NCBI RefSeq assembly: GCF_004362405.1
Contig: NZ_SNXE01000002.1
Coordinates: 550,191 to 614,190, forward strand
From: Roseateles asaccharophilus
GTDB taxonomy: Bacteria > Pseudomonadota > Gammaproteobacteria > Burkholderiales > Burkholderiaceae_C
Direction of reading: 5' to 3'
DNA length: 64,000 nt
The translations under genes were made by a program, and so were the position numbers. The notes under the pieces are model-generated. The model saw only the letters and a program-made list of their open reading frames with translations, was not told the DNA's origin and ran no database searches. Positions 21,414 through 30,871 of the stretch are shown here, one piece after another (the first letter of the stretch is position 1; every line of letters starts with the position of its first letter).

Positions 21414-21890
21414 ATGGCCACGATCCCTCTGACCAAGCGCGGCGCCGAGAAGCTTAAGGAAGAACTGCATCGACTCAAGACGGTCGAGCGTCATGCCGTG
21501 ATCAACGCCATTGCCGAAGCGCGTGCCCAGGGCGACCTGTCCGAGAACGCCGAGTATGACGCGGCCAAGGACAAGCAGGGCTTCATCGAGGGGCGCATCC
21601 TCGAGATCGAGGGCAAGCTCTCGACCGCCCAGATCATCGACCCCTCGGAGCTGGATGCCGGCGGTAAGGTGGTGTTCGGCACCACGGTGGATTTGGAAGA
21701 AGAGGAAAGCGGCGCGGCCGTGACCTACCAGATCGTGGGTGACGACGAGGCCGACCTGAAGCAGGGTCTGATCTCCATCTCCTCGCCCATCGCGCGCGCG
21801 CTGATCGGCAAGGAAGCCGGTGATGTGGCCGAGGTGCAAGCCCCCGGTGGCATCAAGCGCTATGAGATCGTCGAGGTCCGCTACCAGTGA
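21414..21890 (+). CDS. greA: Transcription elongation factor GreA
   Basis: Encodes 158 aa, the same length as E. coli GreA. It enters the RNA polymerase secondary channel and triggers cleavage of backtracked RNA. The N-terminal coiled coil begins [20 protein letters not shown] and has the tip acidic motif [12 protein letters not shown]; the C-terminal globular domain includes [22 protein letters not shown] 21414 is preferred to the TTG at 21405. No Shine-Dalgarno sequence is visible upstream. Confidence 0.97.
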   Translation: MATIPLTKRGAEKLKEELHRLKTVERHAVINAIAEARAQGDLSENAEYDAAKDKQGFIEGRILEIEGKLSTAQIIDPSELDAGGKVVFGTTVDLEEEESGAAVTYQIVGDDEADLKQGLISISSPIARALIGKEAGDVAEVQAPGGIKRYEIVEVRYQ

Positions 21891-21900
21891 GCCTGGTCTG

Positions 21901-22326
21901 ATGCTGCAGCGCGCCCAAGCCCTGCTGGCCGCCCTCTGGGGCGGCCTTCTGCTATGCGTCGCCGGTTTGGCCGCCCCCAATGCCTTTGCGGTGCTGGAGC
22001 GCGCGCAGGCCGGCGCCTATGTGGGGCGCCTGTTCTCGCTGGAGGCCCATACAAGCCTGGCGCTGGGCCTGCTGCTGATGATGATGGCGCGGCGCCTGGC
22101 ACGCGATGGCCAAGTGCGAACACTCTCGCCGGATCTGCTGCTGCCGGCCGGCGCGCTGTTCTGTACCGTGGCGGGCTACTTTGCGCTGCAGCCCATGATG
22201 GCGGCGGCGCGAGCGGGGCAGGGGGCTTTGTCCTTCGCGACTCTGCACGGCATCTCGCTGGCCCTGTTCGGGCTCAAGATTGTGCTGGTGCTGGCTTTGG
22301 CCTGGCGCGCCAGCTCACGGCGCTGA
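21901..22326 (+). CDS. DUF4149 (TMEM205-like) membrane protein
   Basis: Encodes 141 aa with four predicted transmembrane helices: LLAALWGGLLLCVAGLAAP, AHTSLALGLLLMMMA, LLLPAGALFCTVAGYFAL and ISLALFGLKIVLVLALAW. The pattern fits the DUF4149 family found after greA in Burkholderiales; its function is not known. The start is ATG 21901, 10 bases after the greA stop, so it is probably co-transcribed and perhaps translationally coupled. Confidence 0.8.
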   Translation: MLQRAQALLAALWGGLLLCVAGLAAPNAFAVLERAQAGAYVGRLFSLEAHTSLALGLLLMMMARRLARDGQVRTLSPDLLLPAGALFCTVAGYFALQPMMAAARAGQGALSFATLHGISLALFGLKIVLVLALAWRASSRR

Positions 22327-22372
22327 GCGGGCAGACAAGGCCCAGGGCAGGGCGCCCCGGGCTTGAGGGCGC

Positions 22373-22846
22373 TCAGTCCCGGGTGCTCTTCTTGACGCTG
22401 GTCTGGCGTTTCTTGGCGCGCTTGAGCTCGCCGCCCTGGGCGACGCGCTGGTTGCCCAGCACATTGAGCTTCTTGATCTGCGGGCGGCCATTGCCGTTCT
22501 TGGAGAACTTCACGATCTTGACCACGCGCGGGGCCGGCATGGCGTCTTCGCGCTGAGTCTTCTCCTTCTCCGGCATGGGGCGCCACAGCACCAGCAGCTT
22601 GCCGATGTGCTGAATCGGGGCGGCGTCGAGCTGGTCGGCCAGGATCTGCAGCATGCCTTCACGGGCGGCGCGATCGTCGGAGAACACGCGGACCTTGATC
22701 AGGCCGTGGGCCTTGAGGGCGGCGTCGATTTCCTTGCTCACAGCAGGGGTGAGGCCATCGGCACCGATCATCACCACCGGATTCAGGTGATGGGCATCGG
22801 CGCGCTTGTCCTTGCGCTGGGCAGGGGTCAGTTGAATTGCAGGCAT
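22373..22846 (-). CDS. yhbY: YhbY-family RNA-binding protein
   Basis: Encodes 157 aa. The CRS1/YhbY (CRM) domain occupies the first ~95 residues: [46 protein letters not shown], and [10 protein letters not shown]. coli YhbY associates with pre-50S ribosomal particles. A basic C-terminal tail of about 60 residues ([13 protein letters not shown]) is longer than in E. coli. It is divergent from rlmE with only 20 bases between the two start codons. Confidence 0.93.
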   Translation of the reverse strand: MPAIQLTPAQRKDKRADAHHLNPVVMIGADGLTPAVSKEIDAALKAHGLIKVRVFSDDRAAREGMLQILADQLDAAPIQHIGKLLVLWRPMPEKEKTQREDAMPAPRVVKIVKFSKNGNGRPQIKKLNVLGNQRVAQGGELKRAKKRQTSVKKSTRD

Positions 22847-22851
22847 ACCCG

Positions 22852-22858
22852 TATTATC
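22852..22858. promoter_or_regulatory. Overlapping divergent -10 elements of yhbY and rlmE
   Basis: TATTAT on the plus strand (22852-22857) ends 9 bases before the rlmE ATG at 22867. GATAAT on the minus strand (22858-22853) ends 6 bases before the yhbY ATG at 22846. One 7-base A+T-rich patch therefore supplies -10-like hexamers in both directions, and each -35 would lie inside the opposite coding region. No Shine-Dalgarno sequence fits either gene. Confidence 0.5.
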
Positions 22859-22866
22859 CGTCCAAG

Positions 22867-23535
22867 ATGAAAATTCAAACCAAGAGCAAGAAAGTCAACA
22901 AGGCGTGGCTGAACGACCATGTCAGCGACCCCTATGTGAAGCAGGCCCAGAAAGAGGGCTATCGTTCCCGTGCCGCCTACAAGCTCAAGGAAATTGACGA
23001 GGAACTGCGCCTGGTCAGGCCGGGCCAGGTGGTGGTGGATCTGGGGGCGGCTCCCGGCGCCTGGAGCCAGTATCTGCGCCGGCGCTTTGCGCCCAAGGCC
23101 GCCGGCGTCGGTGGCGCGGCCGTGGGTGAGCTCAATGGCACCATCATCGCGCTGGATCTGCTGGACTTCGAACCCATCGAGGGCGTGCACTTCATTCAAG
23201 GTGACTTCGAAGACGAGGCCGTGTTGCGACAGCTGGAAGCCGCCGTGGGCGACCGGCCCGTGGACTTGGTGGTCTCGGACATGGCGCCCAATCTGTCCGG
23301 GGTGGAGATCACCGATGCGGCTCGCATCGAGGCCCTGGTGGAACTGGCCATCGATTTTTCGCGCCAGCATCTCAAGCCGGAGGGCGTCTTGGTGGCCAAG
23401 GTGTTTCACGGCAGCGGCTACACCCAGCTGGTGGAGGCTTTCAAGAAGGCCTTCAAGAAGGTCAAGCCCATCAAGCCCAAGGCCTCGCGAGATCGCTCTG
23501 CCGAGACCTTTCTGGTGGGTATCGGCCTGAAGTAG
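22867..23535 (+). CDS. rlmE: 23S rRNA (uridine-2552-2'-O)-methyltransferase
   Basis: Encodes 222 aa. RlmE (FtsJ/RrmJ) methylates U2552 in the A-loop during 50S maturation. It starts [18 protein letters not shown] and has [13 protein letters not shown] (catalytic Lys), the SAM motif [29 protein letters not shown] (catalytic Asp), and [10 protein letters not shown] (catalytic Lys). The start is ATG 22867. It lies between the divergent yhbY and the downstream ftsH, as in E. coli. Confidence 0.97.
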   Translation: MKIQTKSKKVNKAWLNDHVSDPYVKQAQKEGYRSRAAYKLKEIDEELRLVRPGQVVVDLGAAPGAWSQYLRRRFAPKAAGVGGAAVGELNGTIIALDLLDFEPIEGVHFIQGDFEDEAVLRQLEAAVGDRPVDLVVSDMAPNLSGVEITDAARIEALVELAIDFSRQHLKPEGVLVAKVFHGSGYTQLVEAFKKAFKKVKPIKPKASRDRSAETFLVGIGLK

Positions 23536-23612
23536 GGGCTCTAGAGCGGTCCGGGCGTGAAGCCTTGGCAATCTCTATGAGCCTGTGTGGAAAAGTCAAT
23601 CGGGCCCAGGGG

Positions 23613-23640
23613 CTTGACTGCAATAGAATCAACCCCATAT
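23613..23640 (+). promoter_or_regulatory. Heat-shock (sigma-32) type promoter of ftsH
   Basis: CTTGACT (23613-23619), a 13-base spacer, and CCCCATAT (23633-23640) match the sigma-32 form CTTGAAA-N13-17-CCCCATNT closely. It lies 55 bases before the ftsH start. A sigma-70 reading (TTGACT with CATATG, 16-base spacer) is also possible but fits less well. Confidence 0.7.
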
Positions 23641-23695
23641 GCCGTGCAAGTGCCGCCGATGGTGTGGCATAGCTGAATGAATCAAAGGAGTCGCG

Positions 23696-25603
23696 GTGAA
23701 CAATCAGTGGTTCTCGAAGGTAGCTGTTTGGATGGTGATAGCCCTGGTGCTCTTCACCGTTTTCAAGCAGTTTGATCGGGGCGCGACTCAGGGTAACCAG
23801 CTGGCTTACTCGGACTTCCTGGAAGAAGTGCGCTCCAAGCGCATCAAGCAGGTCACTCTGCAGGAGGGTGCTGGCGGCACCGAGATCGTGGCCATCCGCA
23901 ACGACGACACGAAGGTGCGCTCCACCGCCACCTATCTGGATCGCGGTCTGGTCGGTGATCTGATCAACAACGGCATCAAGTTCGACGTCAAGCAGCGCGA
24001 GGAGCCCTCTCTGCTGATGAGCCTCTTGGTCAGCTGGGGCCCGATGCTGCTGCTGATCGGCGTCTGGGTGTACTTCATGCGCCAGATGCAGGGCGGCGGC
24101 AAGGGCGGTGCCTTCAGCTTTGGCAAGTCCAAGGCACGCATGCTGGACGAGGCCAACAACTCCACGACCTTTGCCGACGTGGCCGGTTGTGATGAGGCCA
24201 AGGAAGAGGTCAAGGAACTGGTGGACTTTCTCAAGGACCCCCAGAAGTTCCAGAAGCTTGGCGGCCGCATTCCGCGCGGTGTCCTGCTGGTCGGCCCTCC
24301 GGGCACCGGCAAGACCTTGCTGGCCAAGGCCATCGCTGGCGAGGCCAAGGTGCCTTTCTTCTCGATCTCGGGTTCGGACTTTGTCGAGATGTTCGTGGGT
24401 GTGGGCGCAGCCCGTGTCCGCGATATGTTCGAGCAGGCCAAGAAGAGTGCGCCTTGCATCATCTTCGTGGATGAAATCGATGCGGTGGGTCGTCATCGCG
24501 GCGCCGGCCTCGGTGGTGGCAACGACGAACGGGAACAGACGCTCAACCAGATGCTGGTGGAGATGGATGGTTTCGAGACCAATCTGGGCGTGATCGTGAT
24601 GGCGGCGACCAACCGCCCCGACATCCTGGACCCCGCATTGCTGCGTCCCGGCCGCTTTGACCGTCAGGTTTACGTGACCCTGCCCGATGTGCGTGGCCGC
24701 GAGCAGATCCTGAATGTGCATATGCGCAAGGTGCCCGTGGGCCAGGACATCAAGGCTGACATCCTGGCACGCGGCACGCCCGGCTTCTCTGGTGCCGATC
24801 TGGCCAATCTTGTCAACGAGGCTGCACTGTTCGCTGCACGCCGCAACGGTCGCGTGGTCGAGATGGTCGACTTCGAGAAGGCCAAGGACAAGATCATGAT
24901 GGGCCCCGAGCGCAAGTCCATGGTCATGCCCGAGGAAGAGCGTCGCAACACGGCCTACCATGAGGCAGGTCATGCGCTGGTGGCTCGTCTCATGCCCAAG
25001 ACTGATCCGGTGCACAAGGTGACGGTCATTCCGCGTGGCCGCGCTCTGGGGGTCACGATGCAGCTGCCCGAAGGCGATCGCTACAGCATGGACAAGGAGC
25101 GCATGCTCTCGACCATTTCCGTGCTCTTCGGTGGACGCATCGCTGAAGAAGTGTTCATGAACCAAATGACCACCGGTGCCAGCAATGATTTCGAGCGCGC
25201 CACCCAGATAGCTCGCGACATGGTCACCCGCTACGGCATGACCGATGAACTGGGCCCCATGGTCTACGCGGAGAACGAGGGCGAGGTGTTCCTGGGACGC
25301 TCGGTGACCAAGACCACGAGCATGTCCGAGGAAACCATGCGCAAGGTGGATTCGGTCATCCGGCGCATCATTGACGACCAGTATGCGGTGGCTCGCAAGC
25401 TCATCGAGGACAACCAGGACAAGATGCACGCCATGGCCAAGGCGCTGCTGGAATGGGAGACCATCGATACCGAGCAGATCGATGACATCATGGATGGCCG
25501 CCCACCGCGTCCTCCCAAGGATTGGACGCCTCCGTCCGGTGGCAACAAGGCTGATGGCTCGCTGCCCCCGGTCAGCACCGGAGGCGCTCCGGCCGCAGCC
25601 TGA
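23696..25603 (+). CDS. ftsH: ATP-dependent zinc metalloprotease FtsH
   Basis: Encodes 635 aa, a hexameric inner-membrane protease that degrades misfolded membrane proteins and regulators such as sigma-32 and LpxC. Two N-terminal transmembrane helices (about 5-23 and 101-123) flank the periplasmic domain. The AAA domain has Walker A GPPGTGKT, Walker [12 protein letters not shown], and the second region of homology [18 protein letters not shown]. The zinc motif HEAGH starts at His422. The start is GTG 23696 with AAAGGAG at 23684-23690. A heat-shock-type promoter precedes it and a terminator follows. Confidence 0.98.
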   Translation: MNNQWFSKVAVWMVIALVLFTVFKQFDRGATQGNQLAYSDFLEEVRSKRIKQVTLQEGAGGTEIVAIRNDDTKVRSTATYLDRGLVGDLINNGIKFDVKQREEPSLLMSLLVSWGPMLLLIGVWVYFMRQMQGGGKGGAFSFGKSKARMLDEANNSTTFADVAGCDEAKEEVKELVDFLKDPQKFQKLGGRIPRGVLLVGPPGTGKTLLAKAIAGEAKVPFFSISGSDFVEMFVGVGAARVRDMFEQAKKSAPCIIFVDEIDAVGRHRGAGLGGGNDEREQTLNQMLVEMDGFETNLGVIVMAATNRPDILDPALLRPGRFDRQVYVTLPDVRGREQILNVHMRKVPVGQDIKADILARGTPGFSGADLANLVNEAALFAARRNGRVVEMVDFEKAKDKIMMGPERKSMVMPEEERRNTAYHEAGHALVARLMPKTDPVHKVTVIPRGRALGVTMQLPEGDRYSMDKERMLSTISVLFGGRIAEEVFMNQMTTGASNDFERATQIARDMVTRYGMTDELGPMVYAENEGEVFLGRSVTKTTSMSEETMRKVDSVIRRIIDDQYAVARKLIEDNQDKMHAMAKALLEWETIDTEQIDDIMDGRPPRPPKDWTPPSGGNKADGSLPPVSTGGAPAAA

Positions 25604-25621
25604 TCCGGGTTTTTTGTTCAC

Positions 25622-25656
25622 AGGGGTCGCACCGCAAGGGCGACCCCTTTGTTTTG
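25622..25656 (+). terminator. Terminator of ftsH
   Basis: AGGGGTCGC (25622-25630) and GCGACCCCT (25640-25648) form a 9-bp stem with a 9-base loop, followed by TTGTTTTG. folP begins 42 bases later, so folP transcription may depend on read-through or its own start. Confidence 0.75.
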
Positions 25657-25697
25657 CCGCGGGCGCAGCATGTTGCCCGGCAAGAGAGTCTCACGGC

Positions 25698-26576
25698 ATG
25701 CTTTGGCAAACTACACGCTTTGTATTGGATCTGCGGCGTCCCCGGGTCATGGGGATCGTCAATGTGACGCCGGACTCCTTTTCCGACGGCGGGGCACACG
25801 AAGGGGTGGCGGCGGCGATTGCACATTGCGAACGCCTCTTGCTGGAAGGGGCTGATGTGCTTGATGTCGGCGGTGAGTCCACCCGCCCGGGAGCGGCCGC
25901 CATCGATGTGCAGACGGAGTGGCGACGCATTGAGCCAGTGCTGCGCGTGGCGCTGACGCTGGGGGTCCCCGTGTCAGTGGATACGAGGCGCGTCGAGGTC
26001 ATGCGGCGCGCCCTGGATCTCGGTGTGGACATCATCAACGATGTGCAGGCGCTCACGGCGCCGGGGGCGCTGGAGCTGCTTGCAGGCCATCCGTCGGCGG
26101 GCGTCTGTCTCATGCATATGCGTGGCGAGCCACAAACCATGGCCACGCTATGTGACTATCAAGACCTGTGCGCCGAGGTGCGCGCGTACCTGTCCCAGCG
26201 CGCGGCGGCGGCCCGGGCGGCCGGCATCGAGGCGGCTCGCATCGTGCTGGATCCGGGCTATGGCTTTGCGAAGACGCCCGAGCAAAACTGGGAATTGCTG
26301 CGTGGGCAGCGCGGCTTGCTGGCCCTGGGCTACCCCCTGCTGGTCGGTTGGTCGCGCAAGCGGGCGCTGGGTGAGTTGACGGGCCGCGCTGTCGGCGAAC
26401 GACTGCCGGGCAGCTTGGCAGCCGCCTTGGCGGCCGTGAGCCATGGCGCGCGCGTCTTGCGTGTGCATGATGTCGCGGCAACCGTGGACGCGCTCAAGGT
26501 CTGGGCTGCGGCTGGTGGGCCCGGGCTGGGCGAGAATACGCATCTATCAGGGAATACTGGAGCTTGCTCGCAATGA
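25698..26576 (+). CDS. folP: Dihydropteroate synthase
   Basis: Encodes 292 aa. It condenses p-aminobenzoate with 6-hydroxymethyl-dihydropterin pyrophosphate in folate synthesis and is the sulfonamide target. Signatures are [63 protein letters not shown] and [12 protein letters not shown]. The start is ATG 25698. The stop overlaps the glmM start by four bases (ATGA), which indicates translational coupling, the same folP-glmM pairing as in E. coli. Confidence 0.96.
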   Translation: MLWQTTRFVLDLRRPRVMGIVNVTPDSFSDGGAHEGVAAAIAHCERLLLEGADVLDVGGESTRPGAAAIDVQTEWRRIEPVLRVALTLGVPVSVDTRRVEVMRRALDLGVDIINDVQALTAPGALELLAGHPSAGVCLMHMRGEPQTMATLCDYQDLCAEVRAYLSQRAAAARAAGIEAARIVLDPGYGFAKTPEQNWELLRGQRGLLALGYPLLVGWSRKRALGELTGRAVGERLPGSLAAALAAVSHGARVLRVHDVAATVDALKVWAAAGGPGLGENTHLSGNTGACSQ

Positions 26577-27910
26577 GCCGTAACTACTTTGGGACCGATG
26601 GCATTCGTGGGACCGTCGGCCAGGCGCCGATCACGCCGGATTTCATGCTGCGTCTGGGACATGCCGTCGGACGCGTTCTGCGCCGCGATTCTGGGGCGGC
26701 TCGCCCCAGCGTGTTGATTGGCAAGGACACCCGGATTTCCGGCTATATGCTGGAGTCTTCTCTGGAGGCAGGTTTTGCTTCCGCTGGTGTCAATGTTTTG
26801 CTGACGGGGCCGCTTCCGACGCCCGGCGTGGCCTATCTGACCCGTGCCCTGAGGCAGCAGTTGGGCGTGGTGATCAGCGCCTCGCACAACCCCTTTGCCG
26901 ACAACGGCATCAAGTTCTTCTCGGCCTCGGGCGAGAAACTGCCCGACGCCTGGGAGCAGGCTGTTGAGCGGGCCTTGGAAGATGCGCCTTCTTGGGTTGA
27001 CTCGGCCAGCTTGGGGCGCGCAAGGCGCCTTGAGGACGCGCGAGGCCGCTACATCGAGTTCTGCAAGAACTGTTTCGGCTCTGACCTGAGCCTGCGTGGG
27101 CTGAAGATCGTGGTGGATGCCGCGCATGGCGCCGCCTATCACGTGGCGCCGGATGTATTCCACGAGCTGGGTGCCGAGGTCATCGCGATTGGCTGCAAGC
27201 CCGATGGTTTCAATATCAATGCGGGGTTCGGCGCCACGGCGCCCTCGGCCTTGGTTGCCGCGGTCAAGGAGCACGGCGCCGACTACGGCGTGGCGCTTGA
27301 CGGCGATGCCGACCGGCTGCTCTTGGTGGATGCGCAGGGGCGCTTGTACAACGGTGACGAGTTGCTCTACGTGATGGTGGCGGATCGGCTCGCCCAAGGT
27401 CTGCGTGTGCCTGGCGCTGTGGGCACCTTGATGACCAATATGGCCGTGGAGTTGGCTCTCAAGTCTCGCGATGTCGAGTTTGTGCGTGCCAAGGTCGGTG
27501 ATCGCTACGTGCTGGAAGAACTCGCGGCACGAGGCTGGCAGCTGGGTGGGGAGGGGTCGGGCCATCTGCTGGCGCTGGACAAGCACACCACGGGTGATGG
27601 CATCGTGAGCGCTCTGCTGGTCTTGCAGTCCATCTGCCGCACCGGCAAGAGCTTGTCCGAACAACTCGCTGGGGTGGAGCTGTTTCCGCAAACCCTGATC
27701 AATGTTCGCTTGCAGCCCGGCCAGGACTGGAAGAGCAATGCACGCTTGGCGCGAGAGCAGGCCGAGGTCACCGCCGATCTGGGTTCGCGTGGCCGGGTGC
27801 TGATTCGGGCCTCGGGTACGGAGCCGCTCTTGCGCGTCATGGTGGAGGCCAGCGAGGCGAGCCTTGCTCAGCAATGTGCCGAGCGCTTGGTGGACGCCGT
27901 GCGCGCCTGA
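26573..27910 (+). CDS. glmM: Phosphoglucosamine mutase
   Basis: Encodes 445 aa. It converts glucosamine-6-phosphate to glucosamine-1-phosphate on the way to UDP-GlcNAc. It starts [16 protein letters not shown]. The phosphoserine is Ser104 in [17 protein letters not shown], the metal-binding loop is [13 protein letters not shown], and the substrate region is GGEGSGHLL. The C-terminal phosphate-binding loop is [14 protein letters not shown]. The start ATG 26573 overlaps folP by four bases. Confidence 0.97.
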   Translation: MSRNYFGTDGIRGTVGQAPITPDFMLRLGHAVGRVLRRDSGAARPSVLIGKDTRISGYMLESSLEAGFASAGVNVLLTGPLPTPGVAYLTRALRQQLGVVISASHNPFADNGIKFFSASGEKLPDAWEQAVERALEDAPSWVDSASLGRARRLEDARGRYIEFCKNCFGSDLSLRGLKIVVDAAHGAAYHVAPDVFHELGAEVIAIGCKPDGFNINAGFGATAPSALVAAVKEHGADYGVALDGDADRLLLVDAQGRLYNGDELLYVMVADRLAQGLRVPGAVGTLMTNMAVELALKSRDVEFVRAKVGDRYVLEELAARGWQLGGEGSGHLLALDKHTTGDGIVSALLVLQSICRTGKSLSEQLAGVELFPQTLINVRLQPGQDWKSNARLAREQAEVTADLGSRGRVLIRASGTEPLLRVMVEASEASLAQQCAERLVDAVRA

Positions 27911-27967
27911 GCTCAATCAGGCAGGCCGCAGGCTGCAGGCGGTGCGCTGCAGAACTGACGCAAATGC

Positions 27968-27995
27968 GAAAGCCCGCCGTTTGGCGGGCTTTTTT
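27968..27995. terminator. Bidirectional terminator between glmM and the fasciclin gene
   Basis: AGCCCGCC (27971-27978) and GGCGGGCT (27983-27990) with loop GTTT, followed on the plus strand by six T. On the minus strand the tail TTTCGC is weaker but usable. It ends the folP-glmM transcript and lies about 25 bases after the fasciclin stop codon. Confidence 0.85.
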
Positions 27996-28019
27996 GCATT
28001 GATTGCGCCGAGAGCTGGT

Positions 28020-28505
28020 TTACTTCTTGGGCGGCACCAGGACGCGATCGATGATGTGGGCCACGCCATTGGTGGCTGCCACATCGGCGCGCTGCACCAT
28101 GGCATCTTCGACGGTCACGTAGCTGCCTGCCTTGGAGATGGCGACATTGGCGCCCTGCAGGGTCTTGACATTGCCGTTCTTCACCTCGGCTGTGGGCAGC
28201 TTGCCGGCCACGATGTGGTAGCTCAGCACGGCCTTGAGTTGGGCGCTGTCCTGGCTCAAGGCCTCCAGGGTCTTGGCCGGAAGTGCCGTGAAAGCCTCAT
28301 CGCTGGGGGCGAAAACGGTCAGCGGGCCGGCGCCGCGCAGGCTGTCCCGCAGCCCGGCCTGGTCCACCAGGCGGTTGAAGGTGCTGAGTTGCGCGTCACG
28401 ACCCAGGGTGTCGGCCAAGGGCGCCGGGGCGGGTGTATTGGCACAGCCCAGCAGTGTCAGGCTGATGGCGCCGAGTGTGAGCAGTTGGGCGGTCTTGTTC
28501 ATCAT
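28020..28505 (-). CDS. Fasciclin-domain lipoprotein, candidate Pho regulon member
   Basis: Encodes 161 aa. The signal peptide ends in a lipobox SLTLLGC with Cys21. One fasciclin (FAS1) domain fills the rest: STFNRLVDQAG, LTVFAPSDEAFTALPAKTLE, LSYHIVAGKL, and NGVAHIIDRVLVPPKK at the end. FAS1 domains usually mediate adhesion or surface contacts; no enzyme activity is expected. The start is ATG 28505 (MMNK; the second Met is equally possible). It is divergent from pstS, and three PhoB-type repeats on its own strand lie 59-87 bases upstream, so phosphate control is likely. Confidence 0.9.
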   Translation of the reverse strand: MMNKTAQLLTLGAISLTLLGCANTPAPAPLADTLGRDAQLSTFNRLVDQAGLRDSLRGAGPLTVFAPSDEAFTALPAKTLEALSQDSAQLKAVLSYHIVAGKLPTAEVKNGNVKTLQGANVAISKAGSYVTVEDAMVQRADVAATNGVAHIIDRVLVPPKK

Positions 28506-28563
28506 GGCTTGAGATCTCCGATCTAGGGCTTGTGCCCATGCCGCCGCACTCTAGGCTTGCTAT

Positions 28564-28592
28564 GTGACGGCTGGGTGAACTAAAAATGACAG
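28564..28592 (-). promoter_or_regulatory. Pho box (three direct repeats) of the fasciclin gene
   Basis: Read on the minus strand, CTGTCAT (28592-28586), AGTTCAC (28581-28575) and CCGTCAC (28570-28564) are 7-base half-sites separated by 4 bases each. This is the 11-base period of PhoB boxes (consensus CTGTCAT/CTGTCAC). A -10-like TAGAGT follows 10 bases later, the distance expected when the Pho box replaces the -35. Confidence 0.75.
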
Positions 28593-28622
28593 GCTTGCGA
28601 CCCCGGGTCCCAGGCGTCATGG

Positions 28623-28651
28623 CGGTCACGTCCTTGTCATATTTGGTTCAT
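28623..28651 (+). promoter_or_regulatory. Pho box (three direct repeats) of pstS
   Basis: CGGTCAC (28623-28629), TTGTCAT (28634-28640) and GGTTCAT (28645-28651) are 7-base half-sites separated by 4 bases each, on the plus strand. They lie 44 bases before the pstS start. The -10 after it is poor (CATCGT at 28663-28668), as is common in activator-dependent promoters. Confidence 0.8.
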
Positions 28652-28694
28652 AGGATGGCGGGCATCGTCAACCAAGCACTTCAATAGGGCTGCT

Positions 28695-29735
28695 ATGAAT
28701 ATCGTGCGATTGAGCAAGGGTCTTGTTTTCGCGGCAGGTGTGGCTGCTGCCCCTCTGGCGCTGGCTCAGGATGTGACGGGTGCAGGTGCTTCCTTCCCGG
28801 CTCCGGTCTACGCCAAGTGGGCCGATGCCTACAACAAGGCCAGCGGCGCCCGCATCAACTACCAGTCCGTCGGTTCGGGTGCTGGCATCCGCCAGATCAA
28901 GGCCAAGACGGTTGATTTTGGTGCCACCGATGCGCCGCTGAAGGACGATGAGCTGGCCAAGGATGGCCTGATCCAGTTTCCGACCGTGATCGGCGGTGTG
29001 GTGCCGGTGGTGAACATCAAGGGCATCACCCCGGGTCAGATCAAGATGACCGGCCAGGTGCTGGGCGACATCTACCTGGGCAAGATCACCAAGTGGAATG
29101 ATGCAGCCATCACCAGTCTGAATCCTGGCGTTGCGCTGCCGGATGCCGCCATCGCCGTCGTGCGTCGCGCCGACGGTTCGGGCACCAGCTTCCTGTTCAC
29201 CAACTACCTCTCCAAGGTCAATGCGGAGTGGAAGGCCAAGGTGGGCGAGGGCACGGCCGTGAACTGGCCGACCGGTGCGGGTGGCAAGGGCAATGAGGGC
29301 GTGTCGGCCTTTGTCGGTCGCCTCCCCAACTCCATTGGCTATGTCGAATATGCGTACGCCAAGCAGAACAAGATGTCCCATGTGCAGATGCGCAACAAGG
29401 ACGGCGTCTACGTGAACCCCGACGACAGCAGCTTCAAGGCTGCGGCCGCTGGCGCTGACTGGGCCAAGAGCTTCTTCCAGGTTCTGACCGAGCAGCCCGG
29501 CAAGGACAGCTGGCCCATCACCGGCGCCACCTTCATCCTGATGCACAAGACCCAGGACAAGCCGGCCTCTGCCGCTGCTTCCCTGAAGTTCTTCGACTGG
29601 GCCTACGCCAATGGTGACAAGATGGCCGACGATCTGGACTATGTGCCGCTGCCCGCCAGCGTCAAGGATCTGGTTCGCAAGCAGTGGGCGGACAATCTGA
29701 AGGACGCCTCCGGCAAGGCCATCACCTACAAGTGA
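28695..29735 (+). CDS. pstS: Phosphate ABC transporter, periplasmic binding protein
   Basis: Encodes 346 aa. PstS binds phosphate in the periplasm and delivers it to PstCAB. A signal peptide ends at ALAQD. The mature start VTGAGASFPAPVYAKWADAY and the phosphate-binding regions GSGAGIRQIKAKTVDFGATDAPL (split here by G-S-G-x-G, F-G-A-T-D-A-P) and VRRADGSGTSFLFTNYL are clear. First gene of pstSCAB-phoU-phoB-phoR, controlled by a Pho box 44 bases upstream. An intercistronic hairpin follows. Confidence 0.97.
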   Translation: MNIVRLSKGLVFAAGVAAAPLALAQDVTGAGASFPAPVYAKWADAYNKASGARINYQSVGSGAGIRQIKAKTVDFGATDAPLKDDELAKDGLIQFPTVIGGVVPVVNIKGITPGQIKMTGQVLGDIYLGKITKWNDAAITSLNPGVALPDAAIAVVRRADGSGTSFLFTNYLSKVNAEWKAKVGEGTAVNWPTGAGGKGNEGVSAFVGRLPNSIGYVEYAYAKQNKMSHVQMRNKDGVYVNPDDSSFKAAAAGADWAKSFFQVLTEQPGKDSWPITGATFILMHKTQDKPASAAASLKFFDWAYANGDKMADDLDYVPLPASVKDLVRKQWADNLKDASGKAITYK

Positions 29736-29760
29736 TGTCTCAGGCCTGAGCCGCAAGTCG

Positions 29761-29791
29761 CAGCCCGGCAGCTCTCCAGCTAGCCGGGCTG
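29761..29791 (+). other. Intercistronic hairpin between pstS and pstC
   Basis: CAGCCCGGC (29761-29769) pairs perfectly with GCCGGGCTG (29783-29791), loop 13 bases. No U-tract follows, so it is more likely to protect the pstS message end or to give partial termination, keeping PstS in excess over the membrane parts. Confidence 0.55.
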
Positions 29792-29848
29792 TGTCGCAAG
29801 GGGCGCTGGCCGATTCTCGTTCTCTCTCAAACCCTCAGCGGAGGCCCC

Positions 29849-30871
29849 GTGGCCGCAATACTCCCCGCCAATAACTACGATGCCGCAGGCCAGTCCGAGC
29901 GCGTGCAGCCCCAGGGTAGTCCGCCCTCGCGCCGTCGCGTTGCTCCCTGGGCCGATGCGCTGTTCTCCTTCCTCGCTCACAGTGCGGCGTGGCTCACGCT
30001 GGCCTTGCTGGTGGGCATCATCATCTCCCTGTTGATTGGCGCGGCCCCGGCCATCAAGGAGTTTGGGCTCGCCTTCCTCTGGACCAGCGAATGGGACCCG
30101 GTGCAGGAGAAGTTTGGCGGTCTGGTGATGATCTACGGCACGCTGATGACGTCCTTCATCGCGCTGCTGATCGCGGTTCCGGTGAGCTTCGGCATTGCGC
30201 TGTTCCTGACCGAGCTGTCGCCAGGCTGGCTGCGTCGGCCCCTGGGTACGGCCATCGAACTGCTTGCCGCCGTGCCTTCCATCGTTTACGGCATGTGGGG
30301 CCTGCTGGTGTTTGGCCCCATCCTGGCCACCTATGTGCAGCAGCCGCTGCAGAGCATGTTTACGGGTGTGCCCTTTCTCGGCGCCCTGGTTTCGGGGCCG
30401 CCGGTGGGTATCGGCATCCTGTCCGCCGGCATCATCCTGGCCATCATGATCATTCCGTTCATCGCCTCGGTGATGCGCGACGTCTTCGAGGTCACGCCGC
30501 CGCTGCTGAAGGAGTCGGCCTATGGTCTGGGCTCTACCACCTGGGAGGTGGTCTGGAAGGTGGTGCTGCCTTACACCAAGACCGGTGTGGTCGGCGGCAT
30601 CATGCTGGGCCTGGGGCGTGCGCTGGGTGAGACCATGGCCGTGACCTTCGTGATCGGCAATATGAATCAGCTGGACTCCCTGTCGGTCTTCGAGGCTGCC
30701 AATAGCATCACCTCGGCGCTGGCCAACGAGTTCGCTGAAGCCAGTGAGGGCCTGCACCAGGCCTCGCTGATCTATCTAGGCCTGGTGCTGTTCTTCATCA
30801 CGTTCGTGGTGCTGGCCTGCTCCAAGGTGCTGTTGTCCCAATTGAAGAAGAACGAGGGAGCGCGGTCATGA
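29849..30871 (+). CDS. pstC: Phosphate ABC transporter permease PstC
   Basis: Encodes 340 aa, a membrane channel subunit with about six helices. The permease-ATPase coupling loop lies at [16 protein letters not shown]-like sequence ([19 protein letters not shown]), followed by [22 protein letters not shown] 29849 is the start, with CGGAGG at 29839-29844. The N-terminus is a ~35-residue cytoplasmic extension before the first helix. It overlaps pstA by four bases (ATGA). Confidence 0.96.
   Translation: MAAILPANNYDAAGQSERVQPQGSPPSRRRVAPWADALFSFLAHSAAWLTLALLVGIIISLLIGAAPAIKEFGLAFLWTSEWDPVQEKFGGLVMIYGTLMTSFIALLIAVPVSFGIALFLTELSPGWLRRPLGTAIELLAAVPSIVYGMWGLLVFGPILATYVQQPLQSMFTGVPFLGALVSGPPVGIGILSAGIILAIMIIPFIASVMRDVFEVTPPLLKESAYGLGSTTWEVVWKVVLPYTKTGVVGGIMLGLGRALGETMAVTFVIGNMNQLDSLSVFEAANSITSALANEFAEASEGLHQASLIYLGLVLFFITFVVLACSKVLLSQLKKNEGARS

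Noticed and set aside
25371-25697. Upstream extension of the folP frame into ftsH
   Set aside because: ftsH is intact to 25603 and DHPS starts normally at ATG 25698.
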